From: CAZILN01 sp964540005
GTDB taxonomy: Bacteria; Bacteroidota; Bacteroidia; Bacteroidales; SM23-62
Reading direction: 5' to 3'
DNA length: 34,087 bases
Assembly (NCBI GenBank): GCA_964540005.1
Contig: CAZILN010000363.1
Span: 1-34,087, forward strand
This document shows, piece by piece, positions 1 to 7,992 of this stretch. A model generated the notes under the pieces. It did no database searches, was not told the origin of the DNA, and saw only the letters and a list, made by a program, of their open reading frames with translations. Position numbers and translations under genes: made by a program. How positions within the stretch are numbered: the stretch's first letter is position 1; each line of letters opens with the position of its first letter.

Positions 1-701
1 TGCTTGGAGTTCTGGAAACTGAAACAGCCCAGGTCACCCAGTGTCCCGGCCATTTTGTTCTTATACTCTGCTAGCCAGGCCTGGCAAGCGTCCTCAATTA
101 CTTTCAGTCCGTGTTTACCCGCAATACTGTTAACACTATCCATATCGACCGGTAATCCATAAATATGAACCGGGAGGATGGCTGTAGTCCGGTCAGTAAT
201 CTTCTCCTCAATTTTCCCGGGATCGATCAGAAAGGTTTCGGGATCGGAATCAATAAAAACCGGTAATGCCTTGCTGATCAGAATGGCATTGTAGGTAGCA
301 ATAAAGGTATAGGGGGATACCAACACCTCATCACCCGCATCGACACCCAATACGTGTAATGCGATGAGCAGGGAGGTAGTTCCGCTGGCAGTTGCCAGGC
401 AGCGTTTTGCACCTATAAATTCAGCGTATTTTTCTTCAAATTCCGCCACATAATCCCCTCTTCCTCTCCACCACTTGCCGCTACGCAGCATTTCAAGGAT
501 ATCTTTTTCTGCCGTTGGATCCCAGACCGGCCATTCCGGGAAGGGTGAGGTGCGGACAGGAGCGCCACCCAGGATAGCCAGTTTGTCCTGATTGCTGCCC
601 GATGATATAAATGCACTGGCCGGACCAGCAGCCATGATACCAAGAGTTCCGGCCGAAGCAGTGGCGAGCGCCTGCCGCCTTGTTATTTTTCGCTTTTCCA
701 T
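1..701 (-). CDS. DegT/DnrJ/EryC1/StrS-type aminotransferase homologue with Tat signal (3' end beyond window)
   Basis: This is the N-terminal 233 residues of a fold-type I, PLP-dependent sugar aminotransferase-like protein; the rest lies beyond the left edge. The N-terminus has a twin-arginine motif (TRRQAL, Arg8-Arg9) followed by an Ala/Gly-rich hydrophobic stretch ending near ASAF, so the protein should be exported folded, with PLP already loaded. After the signal come the family segments GGAPVR, SGTTSLLIALH, GDEVLVSPYTFIA, TAILPVHIYG, VIEDACQAW and finally CFSFQNSK. By family alignment Lys233, the last complete codon, is the Schiff-base lysine. It lies 68 bp downstream of the Tat-exported DUF362 gene on the same strand, so co-transcription is likely. 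DegT/StrS enzymes normally act in the cytoplasm on nucleotide sugars. The exported versions have no established substrate, so I assign none. The start at 701 is the only one that includes the Tat motif. Confidence 0.85.
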   Translation of the reverse strand, partial: MEKRKITRRQALATASAGTLGIMAAGPASAFISSGSNQDKLAILGGAPVRTSPFPEWPVWDPTAEKDILEMLRSGKWWRGRGDYVAEFEEKYAEFIGAKRCLATASGTTSLLIALHVLGVDAGDEVLVSPYTFIATYNAILISKALPVFIDSDPETFLIDPGKIEEKITDRTTAILPVHIYGLPVDMDSVNSIAGKHGLKVIEDACQAWLAEYKNKMAGTLGDLGCFSFQNSK

Positions 702-769
702 TGATCAGTATATTTTGGATTAATAAGTTAACTAAGATAAAAATCCATTAATGAAGATCACCCCTTCAG

Positions 770-1855
770 TTAAATCTCCTCCTTTGCCCAGAAATCCCTG
801 ATAGCGTTCCAGGGAACCACATTCGGTCTGGCGAATGGCCTGGCCACTGCCTCTATCGTCTCCCCCCTGATCTCGATCTCGTCAAGCTTTGCAGGCGTCA
901 TGCCTGATTTTATGGACCAGGCCAGGGTAGGGATCTCCATGGTGCTGAATCCCATCACCTTAGCAGCTACCATATCAGTTGCCAGCGGATTGGTCCCTGC
1001 TATGATCACATCCATTTTAACGAGTCTCCCCTCTGTGGGACCGTCTCCTTCCATTGCCATGGATCCATCCACAACAGTCAGTCCCAGCTTATTGGCCCTT
1101 ACCATGTCAATAACTTCAAAGGCAACCCCGGGGGAATTATTATCAGCGCAATGATCATGCAGCCAGGATCGTGCGGAATAATAAACAGTACCCGGGTATA
1201 AGCCGATCAGGTTCTTCATTCCCAGGGTGACCGTCGCCAGCACATGGGTTTTCATCATCGGGACCGAACAGAGCATGTCAATATCATGCAGAGACCGGTG
1301 AAGGCTTATTTTATCAAACACAAGTCCGTCAGCAATCTCAACATCTATCAATTCTCCGGAATGCAGATTTACCAGGGGGATATGATTTGTTTTTGATAAT
1401 TCCGTATATCCCAGCTGATCAAAAACATATTGCTGCAAGCCATCCAGTATCTCTTTGTTTTTTGTCCGGTATTGTATATTGTTCTTAAAGTTGAAACCGG
1501 ATGCTCCAGCAGAGCCTTCACCAATCGACACCTCTTTGCCTGATTTCTTCATGAGTTCTGCAAGGGCTTTGATTACAGTAGGTTTTGTAGTGAAAACCGG
1601 GCTCTCAGCAACAAGATTAGGCTTGAGCATGATCCGGTCCTTGTCCCGTGCCACAGTTTCCATACCCCCCAGAAGGTCAATCGCCTTCTCCACTGCATAA
1701 GAAATGTTATCTCCTTCGATCTTAACTATACTGACAATTGCTTTATCGCTGCTAAGCGGATTCCCAAACACATCCAGCAGGGGTGCTCCTGCTGTCAGTC
1801 CCAGGGCAATCCCGGAAGTTTTTTTGATAAAATCGCGTCGGCTCAGATGTTTCAT
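770..1855 (-). CDS. Tat-exported DUF362 domain protein
   Basis: A 361-residue protein of the DUF362 family. The N-terminus carries a clear Tat signal, SRRDFIKK (Arg6-Arg7), then a hydrophobic stretch up to about residue 28. Family landmarks are MLKPNLV (about residues 76-82), GEGSAG (112-117), MMKTH (200-204) followed by GMKN (212-215), and VVDG...EGDGPTEGR near 261-276. DUF362 proteins often travel with redox or iron-sulfur domains, but this copy has no ferredoxin-type CxxCxxC cluster, so it is the stand-alone exported form. The biochemical role of the family is not established. Because it is a Tat substrate it probably folds, perhaps around a cofactor, before export to the periplasm. It sits directly upstream of the Tat-exported aminotransferase homologue and the two probably form one unit. 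I see no frameshift or truncation. Confidence 0.85.
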   Translation of the reverse strand: MKHLSRRDFIKKTSGIALGLTAGAPLLDVFGNPLSSDKAIVSIVKIEGDNISYAVEKAIDLLGGMETVARDKDRIMLKPNLVAESPVFTTKPTVIKALAELMKKSGKEVSIGEGSAGASGFNFKNNIQYRTKNKEILDGLQQYVFDQLGYTELSKTNHIPLVNLHSGELIDVEIADGLVFDKISLHRSLHDIDMLCSVPMMKTHVLATVTLGMKNLIGLYPGTVYYSARSWLHDHCADNNSPGVAFEVIDMVRANKLGLTVVDGSMAMEGDGPTEGRLVKMDVIIAGTNPLATDMVAAKVMGFSTMEIPTLAWSIKSGMTPAKLDEIEIRGETIEAVARPFARPNVVPWNAIRDFWAKEEI

Positions 1856-1959
1856 CCTTGAATAATTTGGTTATGATATCCTAAACATTATACAAGTTAC
1901 GATTTTAACTAACGCATCATTGCCTGTTAATGCACCTTTTTGTACCCAAGAATCGGATC

Positions 1960-4251
1960 TTATTGTTTCAGGAGTTTGAATTGCCGCCTGTATCCTTTCC
2001 TGTCAGAGATTTTCAGTATATACAAGCCCACGGGAAGATCAGATGTCAATAATTCAGCCTGAGAGATAAAACTTTCCTCTCTGAGCCGTCGGCCCGACAG
2101 GTCATACAACTCCAGTTCAAGCTGATCAGATCCCAGGCTTACAATGCACAATTTCTCTCTCACCGGGTTGGGAAAGATCCGGGTATCCTCAGAACTGTTG
2201 AAAGTATTTAGGGATCCACCGACAGTAATAGTATCAGCTGCGAACCATATGGTATCTGTAAACCTTATGGTGTCGGTATAACTCACAGTATCTGTATGAC
2301 TTATCGTATCTGCTAAATGTGCCTCATAAAAAAAAGTCAGGGTATCGTTAAGCATAATACTGTCAACTGTTGTGACAGTATCAGTAAATACCAGTATTTC
2401 AGTATAAACAATACTGTCCACATCCACTATGGTATCCATATCAACCAGGGAATCGATCAGCACAATGAAATCGGCCAGGATTATTGTATCGAATATAACG
2501 ATGGTATCTGAAAATACGGAATTATCAAGAACCTGAGCCGTATCCAGGGTGGTGATACTGATGTTGTCAAACCATAAGGAGGCATCCTCAAGTCCACCCG
2601 ATTCAGTTACAATTTCAAGACGGTCCACAGCTGACCAGTCATACTTACCTTCCTGATTGTACCAGGTTCCGTCCTCCCATGCCCCTGACTCCCAGAATTC
2701 AGACAGAGGAATATGTATGTGGTGCCACTTCCCATCCATGCTCATTTTGGTTTCATCAATTCTTGTATTCATTCTCCATGGATGATCCGCTTCATCTATG
2801 TTGGTATCCATAAATCGTATATCGAAACTGGTTCCCGGAACATGTCCCCTGGCCATCAGGTCCAGTGCATATCCACTGTCCACCAGTTGGGACATATCTT
2901 TATCCGGCATAAAATCGAAACCGATAATAGTATACTGGGGCGGATTGTCCCAGCGGATACATCTGGATCCGTTATTAGGATTGTCAGTGGAATAATAATC
3001 CCTGCCCGCATCTCCATAGCTATTTTCAAATATTCCGGATCCTATATAATCATCATAGATCATGAACCCTGTGCTGTCAGGCTTCAGAGTATATTCTGTT
3101 TGCTCAGGAACATCCAGTCCCATGGCTTCCAACAGGGGAACATTCAGATCGTACTGAAACAAACCGCTCCCACCTTCCTCAAATATCCCGAATCCCCCGT
3201 GGTAATCCCAGGCAGTCCAGGCCACTCCGTTATCACCAAGGTAGCTGGTTACCAGTTTATACCACCTGACCCTGTCATCATTTTCACTGTTATTAATGTA
3301 GACTCCGAACTCCCCGCAAAATATCGGCACCTTTCTCTGGTCCCTGAAGGAAATGGCTATATCCAGCCACTCCTTAACTATCGAATCATAACCCACATTC
3401 TTATAATCATTATAGGCACTTCCCACCCATGTTCCGATAAGTGATGATGGAAGTCCGGGCATGCTGTCCGGATGGTAAGGATAAGGAACACCTGCCAGCG
3501 GAACCATTGAAGGGTCTACCCAGCTGGCTCCCTGGTGTGTAAAAAGGAAGGGATCGTAGAAATGATAGGTATAAATCAGGTTGGTATCGGCATATACGGG
3601 CATGGCGGACAGGTTATTATAGGAGTTCCAGCCGGCTCCGCCCACTATGATGGTATGGGTACTGTCAACCGTCCGGATGGCATTTATAACACCCAGTTGA
3701 ATCGTGTTCCATGTAGCATCTGCAATACCATGGGGTTCATTCAGTATCTCATAATAGATGTTGCTGTAAGCGTCCCTGTAATGAAGGGCCATCTGGGTCC
3801 ATACCTTCTCAAGTATTCCACCTACAGCCGGATCCGTATCACTTGAGACATCAAAGGTATGATTATCCAAAAGGAGATGTATATCCAGCTCTTCTGCCCA
3901 GCCTACAGCTTCATCAAGAAATCCCAGGAACAACGGATCCAGGATATAATCAGGTTCTCCGCCGGTCATATAATGCAGGTTGATTGGCAACCTGATCACA
4001 TCACAACCCAGGCTCTTGATATTCTCAAAGTCCTGTTTGGTGTATTTGGTAAACTGGATCTCACCGGCACTTCCTGCCTGGAACCAGTTTGTCAGGTTAA
4101 CACCGCGGCTGAATGGGGTCTGTTGGGCATGAATGATCTGAAACCCTGATACCAGAATGACACAGGCTGCGGCCATGTAGAATTTCCGGCCGGATTTGGG
4201 AATACCATTTATCCTGTTCATTTTTGCTGGAGTATTATTCTGATTATTCAT
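1960..4251 (-). CDS. Secreted GH5-family glycoside hydrolase with C-terminal type IX sorting domain
   Basis: A modular extracellular enzyme of about 763 residues, numbered from the start at 4251. A signal peptide (core AAACVILVSG, end near IIHAQQ) is followed by a GH5 barrel at about 45-380. The acid/base is Glu172 in ILNEPHG and the nucleophile Glu314 in FCGEFGVY; DNH (131) and TAWDYH (about 346-351) also fit GH5. About 395-570 looks like a beta-sandwich carbohydrate-binding region of CBM11 type (tentative). A hexapeptide-repeat stalk spans about 582-676, and the last ~75 residues (IFPNP..., YDLSGRRL, LPVGLYILKI) are a type A type IX sorting domain. GH5 members cleave beta-1,4-glucans, mannans and related polymers, and I cannot choose the substrate. 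The ATG at 4251 overlaps the epimerase stop by 8 bp, suggesting translational coupling; ATGs at 4269 and 4221 are alternatives. The cargo signal matches porX and the porW-like gene elsewhere in the window. Confidence 0.9.
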   Translation of the reverse strand: MNNQNNTPAKMNRINGIPKSGRKFYMAAACVILVSGFQIIHAQQTPFSRGVNLTNWFQAGSAGEIQFTKYTKQDFENIKSLGCDVIRLPINLHYMTGGEPDYILDPLFLGFLDEAVGWAEELDIHLLLDNHTFDVSSDTDPAVGGILEKVWTQMALHYRDAYSNIYYEILNEPHGIADATWNTIQLGVINAIRTVDSTHTIIVGGAGWNSYNNLSAMPVYADTNLIYTYHFYDPFLFTHQGASWVDPSMVPLAGVPYPYHPDSMPGLPSSLIGTWVGSAYNDYKNVGYDSIVKEWLDIAISFRDQRKVPIFCGEFGVYINNSENDDRVRWYKLVTSYLGDNGVAWTAWDYHGGFGIFEEGGSGLFQYDLNVPLLEAMGLDVPEQTEYTLKPDSTGFMIYDDYIGSGIFENSYGDAGRDYYSTDNPNNGSRCIRWDNPPQYTIIGFDFMPDKDMSQLVDSGYALDLMARGHVPGTSFDIRFMDTNIDEADHPWRMNTRIDETKMSMDGKWHHIHIPLSEFWESGAWEDGTWYNQEGKYDWSAVDRLEIVTESGGLEDASLWFDNISITTLDTAQVLDNSVFSDTIVIFDTIILADFIVLIDSLVDMDTIVDVDSIVYTEILVFTDTVTTVDSIMLNDTLTFFYEAHLADTISHTDTVSYTDTIRFTDTIWFAADTITVGGSLNTFNSSEDTRIFPNPVREKLCIVSLGSDQLELELYDLSGRRLREESFISQAELLTSDLPVGLYILKISDRKGYRRQFKLLKQ
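2224..2508 (-). repeat. Degenerate 18-bp tandem repeat coding a [T/S]-[I/V]-x-x-x-[D/E] hexapeptide stalk
   Basis: Between the putative carbohydrate-binding region and the sorting domain of the GH5 protein, about 95 residues repeat roughly every six: TIILAD, FIVLID, SLVDMD, TIVDVD, SIVYTE, ILVFTD, TVTTVD, SIMLND, then (after an irregular 12-residue unit) TISHTD, TVSYTD, TIRFTD. At the DNA level this appears as recurrent gtatc/agtatc words about 18 bp apart on the plus strand. The composition is Asp/Thr/Ile-rich with no Gly or Pro in the core. Asp-Thr-rich linkers are seen in other Bacteroidota surface proteins, but the structure and role of this one are unknown. It may be an extended or beta-solenoid spacer holding the enzyme off the cell surface. 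Confidence 0.75.
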
Positions 4252-5638
4252 TCTGTAAAGCAAAATCATAATTCAGCATGCTGATACAGTTCATCAGGGT
4301 CCTGGCATTATGATAATTGCCCTTCCACGGACTGGCCTTTGGGGCCTGCTCTGCACGCGGACTGATATCGAGTCCCCGTGTATACCATCCACCATGTTCA
4401 TGATCTATCATATAGGTTTTTATATATTCCCATTGCTTTTCGAAGGCCTGCTTGTATTTCACCTCTTCAGGGAAAAGATCACTCATCAACAGGAGGGAGT
4501 TCATGGCTTCTGCCTGTACCCACCATTCTTTTATGTTATTAATTATGGTAATGCTGTCTGACTCATCATAGTAATAGCCTTCGTAATAAACGCCACCATT
4601 CTCATGATCCCATCCTTTATCCAGGGTATGATCAACCATCTTTTTTGCTATTTCAAGGGTCTTTTCGTCATGTTCTATTCCCAGGACATGAGAAGCTTCC
4701 AGCATCAGGTAGCCTGCTTCTATATCGTGCCCGAAACTAACATGATCCTGAAAATGGTTGTTCTTTTGAACTGCTTCCGAAGAATCCTTGTATGAAACAG
4801 GTGTCCAGTCCCGTTCCATGTATAAAACCAGGTAGCCTTTTTCTGTGGTAAACTTATCCCGCATTAAATGAAGCATCTCTGTCAGCCGTTCCCGCAGCAG
4901 GCTGTCCGGCCACACTGTATAGAGTTCTGCGAATGCTTCCATTATATGCAGGGAGGTATTCTGTCCCTTCCTGTCGGTCCGTACCACCCTAGATGGCATG
5001 GCTCCCCGGCCTTCCATCGTCATTGTCCCTTCCCTCCACATCATATTATTGAAATACCCCTTATGAACCGGGTCGTAACAGGTACTATCCAGCCAGAGGA
5101 AAGTTTTCTTTGCAAGATCCAGTGCTTTCTCATTGCCTGATAGCCTATAGTACGAAGACAAAGCATAGATGGCAAAGGCATTTCCGTAAGGTACCATTCC
5201 CTGTCCTGCACCGGTCGCAGAAGGTTCACCCTGCCGGTTGCACTGCATGTAAAATCCACCATGTTCTTTATCCAGCATTTTGTCCTTTAAAAAGCTGAAC
5301 CCGTGATCTGCAATTTCTGCCAGGTAATCATCTTCAAGGAACATGGATGCCACAGAAGCCGTCCAGACATGCCTGGTCTGGGTAACCAGCATCTTGTCTT
5401 GGGGCCCATCGGCCTTCCAGTCATAGGTGAAATCACTGAGGAACCCTCCGTATACACTATCAATTACGGCTGGATACCATACGTCAAGCAGGTTTTCTGT
5501 CAATGCCCCGTGCATTTCTTCTGCAATTATCTTTCTGTTCGGATCTATATTATCTGAACAGGAAGACAGGAGAAGGATCAGAATGGGGAAAATGAATTTT
5601 TTCACAATTTTAAGTTTATTAATGTTCGGATTATTCAT
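4244..5638 (-). CDS. AGE-family epimerase/isomerase lipoprotein (cellobiose/mannobiose 2-epimerase-like)
   Basis: A 464-residue (alpha/alpha)6-barrel epimerase of the N-acylglucosamine/cellobiose 2-epimerase family. Active-site landmarks fit the family: TRHVW (Arg89, Trp92), NTSLHIMEA (His231), FGHDIE (His304, Glu307), EWWVQAE (from 371), HEHGGWY (from 413) and KGNYHNAR (His443). By family alignment His304 and His443 would be the catalytic acid/base pair. Cellobiose 2-epimerases invert C2 of the reducing-end sugar, and Bacteroides homologues act on mannobiose. Unusually for this normally cytoplasmic family, the N-terminus is a lipoprotein signal with lipobox LSSC (Cys27), which puts the enzyme in the periplasm or on the outer membrane. 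It starts 3 bp after the YjbR-family stop and overlaps the GH5 start, so the three genes form an operon and its substrate is probably a GH5 product. The exact sugar is inference. Confidence 0.85.
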   Translation of the reverse strand: MNNPNINKLKIVKKFIFPILILLLSSCSDNIDPNRKIIAEEMHGALTENLLDVWYPAVIDSVYGGFLSDFTYDWKADGPQDKMLVTQTRHVWTASVASMFLEDDYLAEIADHGFSFLKDKMLDKEHGGFYMQCNRQGEPSATGAGQGMVPYGNAFAIYALSSYYRLSGNEKALDLAKKTFLWLDSTCYDPVHKGYFNNMMWREGTMTMEGRGAMPSRVVRTDRKGQNTSLHIMEAFAELYTVWPDSLLRERLTEMLHLMRDKFTTEKGYLVLYMERDWTPVSYKDSSEAVQKNNHFQDHVSFGHDIEAGYLMLEASHVLGIEHDEKTLEIAKKMVDHTLDKGWDHENGGVYYEGYYYDESDSITIINNIKEWWVQAEAMNSLLLMSDLFPEEVKYKQAFEKQWEYIKTYMIDHEHGGWYTRGLDISPRAEQAPKASPWKGNYHNARTLMNCISMLNYDFALQNE

Positions 5639-5641
5639 TGA

Positions 5642-5983
5642 TTATTTTAACTGTTCCTGTAACTTTTTGGACAGTTTTGATTTAATGAGCCTGTAAGCCC
5701 CTGACAGGAGTCGGTCCCATTCGCCTGTAGTAAGTGCTCCCGGCTCCTTAATATTTATCCATTGCATACGGGCAAAATACGGGGCCTGTATGATACCATT
5801 ACGGTTAACAAGTTCATTAAAGTCTTCGTCACTTACCTTCAGTGAAACAGAAAATTCTTCATCCAGTGATATTAAACAATACAACTTGCCGCCTATTGAA
5901 AAACAAAGGTTTTCCCCCCACTTCATGTCTTCCGTCGTATGAGTAAGTTTCAGGCAGAATTCCCTCAGCAGTTCAACATCCAT
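5642..5983 (-). CDS. MmcQ/YjbR family protein
   Basis: A 113-residue protein of the MmcQ/YjbR (DUF419) family. It shows the usual features: an N-terminal helix followed by TEDMKWGENLCFSIGGKLYCLI, then SVSLKVSDEDFNELV, an APYF...QWINIKEPG segment, and a basic C-terminal helix (RLIKSKLSKKLQEQLK). The length is typical. Family structures have a CyaY-like fold and DNA binding has been suggested, but no specific function is established. It is the first gene of the operon with the AGE epimerase and GH5 enzyme, with only 3 bp before the epimerase ATG. It may simply share the promoter, and I see nothing that ties it to sugar metabolism. The 162 bp upstream are AT-rich with weak TAnnTTT-like words but no convincing promoter. 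Confidence 0.85.
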   Translation of the reverse strand: MDVELLREFCLKLTHTTEDMKWGENLCFSIGGKLYCLISLDEEFSVSLKVSDEDFNELVNRNGIIQAPYFARMQWINIKEPGALTTGEWDRLLSGAYRLIKSKLSKKLQEQLK

Positions 5984-6145
5984 TTTTACTGTTGTTTTTT
6001 GGATTTTGTTTCCTTTTCTGCTATCTAACCAGCGATGAATTTACTAATTATATTCACATATATTCCAGTTAGTAACAAGGCTATTAAAAGTACATACATT
6101 CAAAAATGGCAACGGATAATTACAAAATCTGAAAAATAAAATAAT

Positions 6146-6589
6146 ATGAGAAAACTTTACATCCCGCCAACATTGATTGTTTATTGTGTTCTGTCAATGA
6201 TTTTATTGTAATTTTTTTTACCACAATACAACTTGATAAGATTTCCATATAATTTAATTGGTTTATTGATAGCCCTTTTAGGGTTTATGTTGATGGGTAA
6301 AGCAAGAGACCTTTTTAAAAAACATCAAACCACACTTAAAATTGAAAAGTCAAACCAGTTGATAAGAGAAGGTGTATTCTCCAAGACTCGAAATCCGATG
6401 TATGTTGGAATGTTTATGTTGGTTTTTGGATTTTCGACCTTATCAACCAACATAATTGCATTTTCATTGCCATTTATCTTTTTACTATTGGTCAACCTGA
6501 TTTTTATAATAAAAGAAGAACACATAATGCATGAAACATTTGGAAAAGAATATGTAGAATATAAAAGAAAGGTAAGAAGATTGATTTAA
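6146..6589 (+). pseudogene. Isoprenylcysteine carboxyl methyltransferase-like membrane protein, interrupted by an in-frame TAA
   Basis: The ATG at 6146 opens a reading (MRKLYIPPTLIVYC...) that looks like the usual first membrane helix of the small ICMT/phospholipid-methyltransferase-like family. A TAA at 6209-6211 interrupts it, and the same frame continues (FFLPQYNLIRFPYNLIG...) to the natural stop at 6587-6589. The downstream part keeps the family landmarks: a second helix, FSKTRNPMYVGM (cofactor-binding region), a hydrophobic hairpin, IIKEEHIMHETFGKEYVEYK and a basic end. One substitution in the TAA would restore about 147 residues. Translation from the TTG at 6233 would give 118 residues lacking the first helix. 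The stop lies just before an 8-T run. The gene is visibly more AT-rich than its neighbours, which suggests acquisition from another source. It is either a recent nonsense mutation, a sequencing error or a shortened active form. Confidence 0.7.
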
Positions 6590-6602
6590 ATCGGGCTTTA
6601 GC

Positions 6603-6938
6603 TTATTTCTTTGCCAAGTACCGGTCCCTGTCGGCAAAAACATCTATGGCCCATGTTTTCTTTTTAAAAACGGCAGAATGAATCACTCCGGCAGGTACAA
6701 AATAGGAGTCTCCCTTACGGTAGGTTTTTGAAACCCCTCCAATGATAAGGTCCATTTCACCCTCCACAACTATTCCCCACTGTGCCCCGTGTTTGTGCTC
6801 GGCCACTTCGCCGATGGCATCAATTTCAAGGAAAACCACCTGATGATCGCCGGCCTGCGACAACCATCCTCTTACTCCTTTAAAAGCAATATCGGCTTCA
6901 GGCAAGGCAGTAATAAAATCAGCATAGATCTGTTTCAT
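6603..6938 (-). CDS. Small single-domain cupin protein
   Basis: A 111-residue cupin. Motif 1 is EHKHGAQWGIVVEGE: His48 and His50 are the usual metal ligands, and Gln53 stands where many cupins have Glu. Motif 2 is GDSYFVPAGVIHSA, with His87 as the remaining histidine ligand. Small cupins of this kind bind a divalent metal and serve as enzymes, sensors or binding proteins, and no substrate can be read from the sequence. It has no signal peptide and is probably cytoplasmic. It is the last gene of a probable operon with an alpha/beta hydrolase and a BtrH-like protein, 41 bp after the latter's stop. It ends 13 bp from the convergent methyltransferase pseudogene. Confidence 0.85.
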   Translation of the reverse strand: MKQIYADFITALPEADIAFKGVRGWLSQAGDHQVVFLEIDAIGEVAEHKHGAQWGIVVEGEMDLIIGGVSKTYRKGDSYFVPAGVIHSAVFKKKTWAIDVFADRDRYLAKK

Positions 6939-6979
6939 TCTTGTTAAATTTTATAATTATTTGAAAATAATTTAGTTAA

Positions 6980-7981
6980 TTATGTTCGATTTGAGGGATC
7001 ATTTTCTATCAGTTCCCGGATTAATTTAACCGACTGTTTTTCAAGATCATAAGCACTATGCAGTGATTCAATCTGCTTATTCCTCATCTCCTGTGTCCAC
7101 TCCCCGTCCTTTAGCTCACGGGGGAAAGGGACATTGCTCCGGTTAGCCTTTAAGCTTGTCACAATCTCATTATAATTCGCAATGATCCGGTCTGTCTGTC
7201 GCCCGTCCAGCATATCCGTAATCTCATTAAGGTAGTTAAAGGCAGCCTGCCTCGAATCAATCAGGCTTACATAGATCCATGCATTGGGCTGTATTAAACC
7301 TTCATATTTTTTCCGGGAGCTGAATTTTTTATGTTTGCCCAGTTCATTTATCCAGTATTTATAGGCTTCAAATCCGTTCAGGTAATATCCCACTTTCCTG
7401 CTTTCTGCCAGTTTGACTGCCAGTTTCAGGGAATTGATCAGCTTTTCTTTTTCATCGGGGACAAGCAGTTTTTCTTTAACAATGCATATCACCCAGGGAA
7501 CATTCTCAGCCACTGAATACTTTTCACCTTCATCAAAATATGTGCGGCACAGGAGTTCTGGTTTGTCTTTCATATAACCGCATATCAGTCCCCAGTCAGG
7601 AACCTCTTTCAGGTCGATGGCGATCACAGGTATCCCATGGTCGACTACCGGACGGATCTTCTGAAGTAATACCTCTATCTGTTTTGGATCCCGTCTATTA
7701 AAATGATGGAATTCATATGAATTCCCCAGCGATTCAAATGCGGGTTTTGTCAGTTCAAAACCAACAGTTGCATCAGCCGAGCTGGGACACCATCTTTTAT
7801 GAAATTGTGTCCTGAAAGCGGCACCGGAAATACCCATAAGATAATCATAGCTGATATCTTCACCCATCGCATTCAGCGTGAGTTGAAGGGATTTGATGAA
7901 GGTATTTTCCATATTCCTGCCCCATTCAAGCCGTGGAAGATCTTCAATAAAAACACTTTCTGATGTTTCCGTTACCTTCAT
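6980..7981 (-). CDS. Uncharacterised protein resembling BtrH / C39-peptidase-like fold proteins
   Basis: A 333-residue soluble protein with no signal peptide. The N-terminal half has the layout I associate with the BtrH N-terminal (papain/C39-like) family: LEWGRNMENTFIKSLQLTL, then YDYLMGISGAAFRTQFHKRWCPSSADATVG, an alternating region HGIPVIAIDLKEVPDWGLICGY that resembles the domain's beta core, and a C-terminal all-helical region from about residue 175. In butirosin synthesis BtrH transfers an acyl side chain from a carrier protein; related C39 proteins are cysteine peptidases. Cys75 in RWCPSS is a candidate active residue, but this is only a guess from position. It sits 11 bp after the alpha/beta hydrolase stop and is followed by the cupin, so the three are probably co-expressed. 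No acyl-carrier protein or peptide precursor is nearby. The family assignment is tentative. Confidence 0.55.
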   Translation of the reverse strand: MKVTETSESVFIEDLPRLEWGRNMENTFIKSLQLTLNAMGEDISYDYLMGISGAAFRTQFHKRWCPSSADATVGFELTKPAFESLGNSYEFHHFNRRDPKQIEVLLQKIRPVVDHGIPVIAIDLKEVPDWGLICGYMKDKPELLCRTYFDEGEKYSVAENVPWVICIVKEKLLVPDEKEKLINSLKLAVKLAESRKVGYYLNGFEAYKYWINELGKHKKFSSRKKYEGLIQPNAWIYVSLIDSRQAAFNYLNEITDMLDGRQTDRIIANYNEIVTSLKANRSNVPFPRELKDGEWTQEMRNKQIESLHSAYDLEKQSVKLIRELIENDPSNRT

Positions 7982-7992
7982 ACAATAAGTAT

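Noticed and set aside
2224..2508. CRISPR-like array
   Set aside because: The repetition is degenerate, has an 18-bp period without spacers, and is explained by the coding hexapeptide pattern.
2713..3444. 243-codon open frame on the plus strand inside the GH5 gene
   Set aside because: It lies fully antisense to a strong GH5 coding region and shows no signal peptide, domain or coherent hydrophobic pattern of its own.
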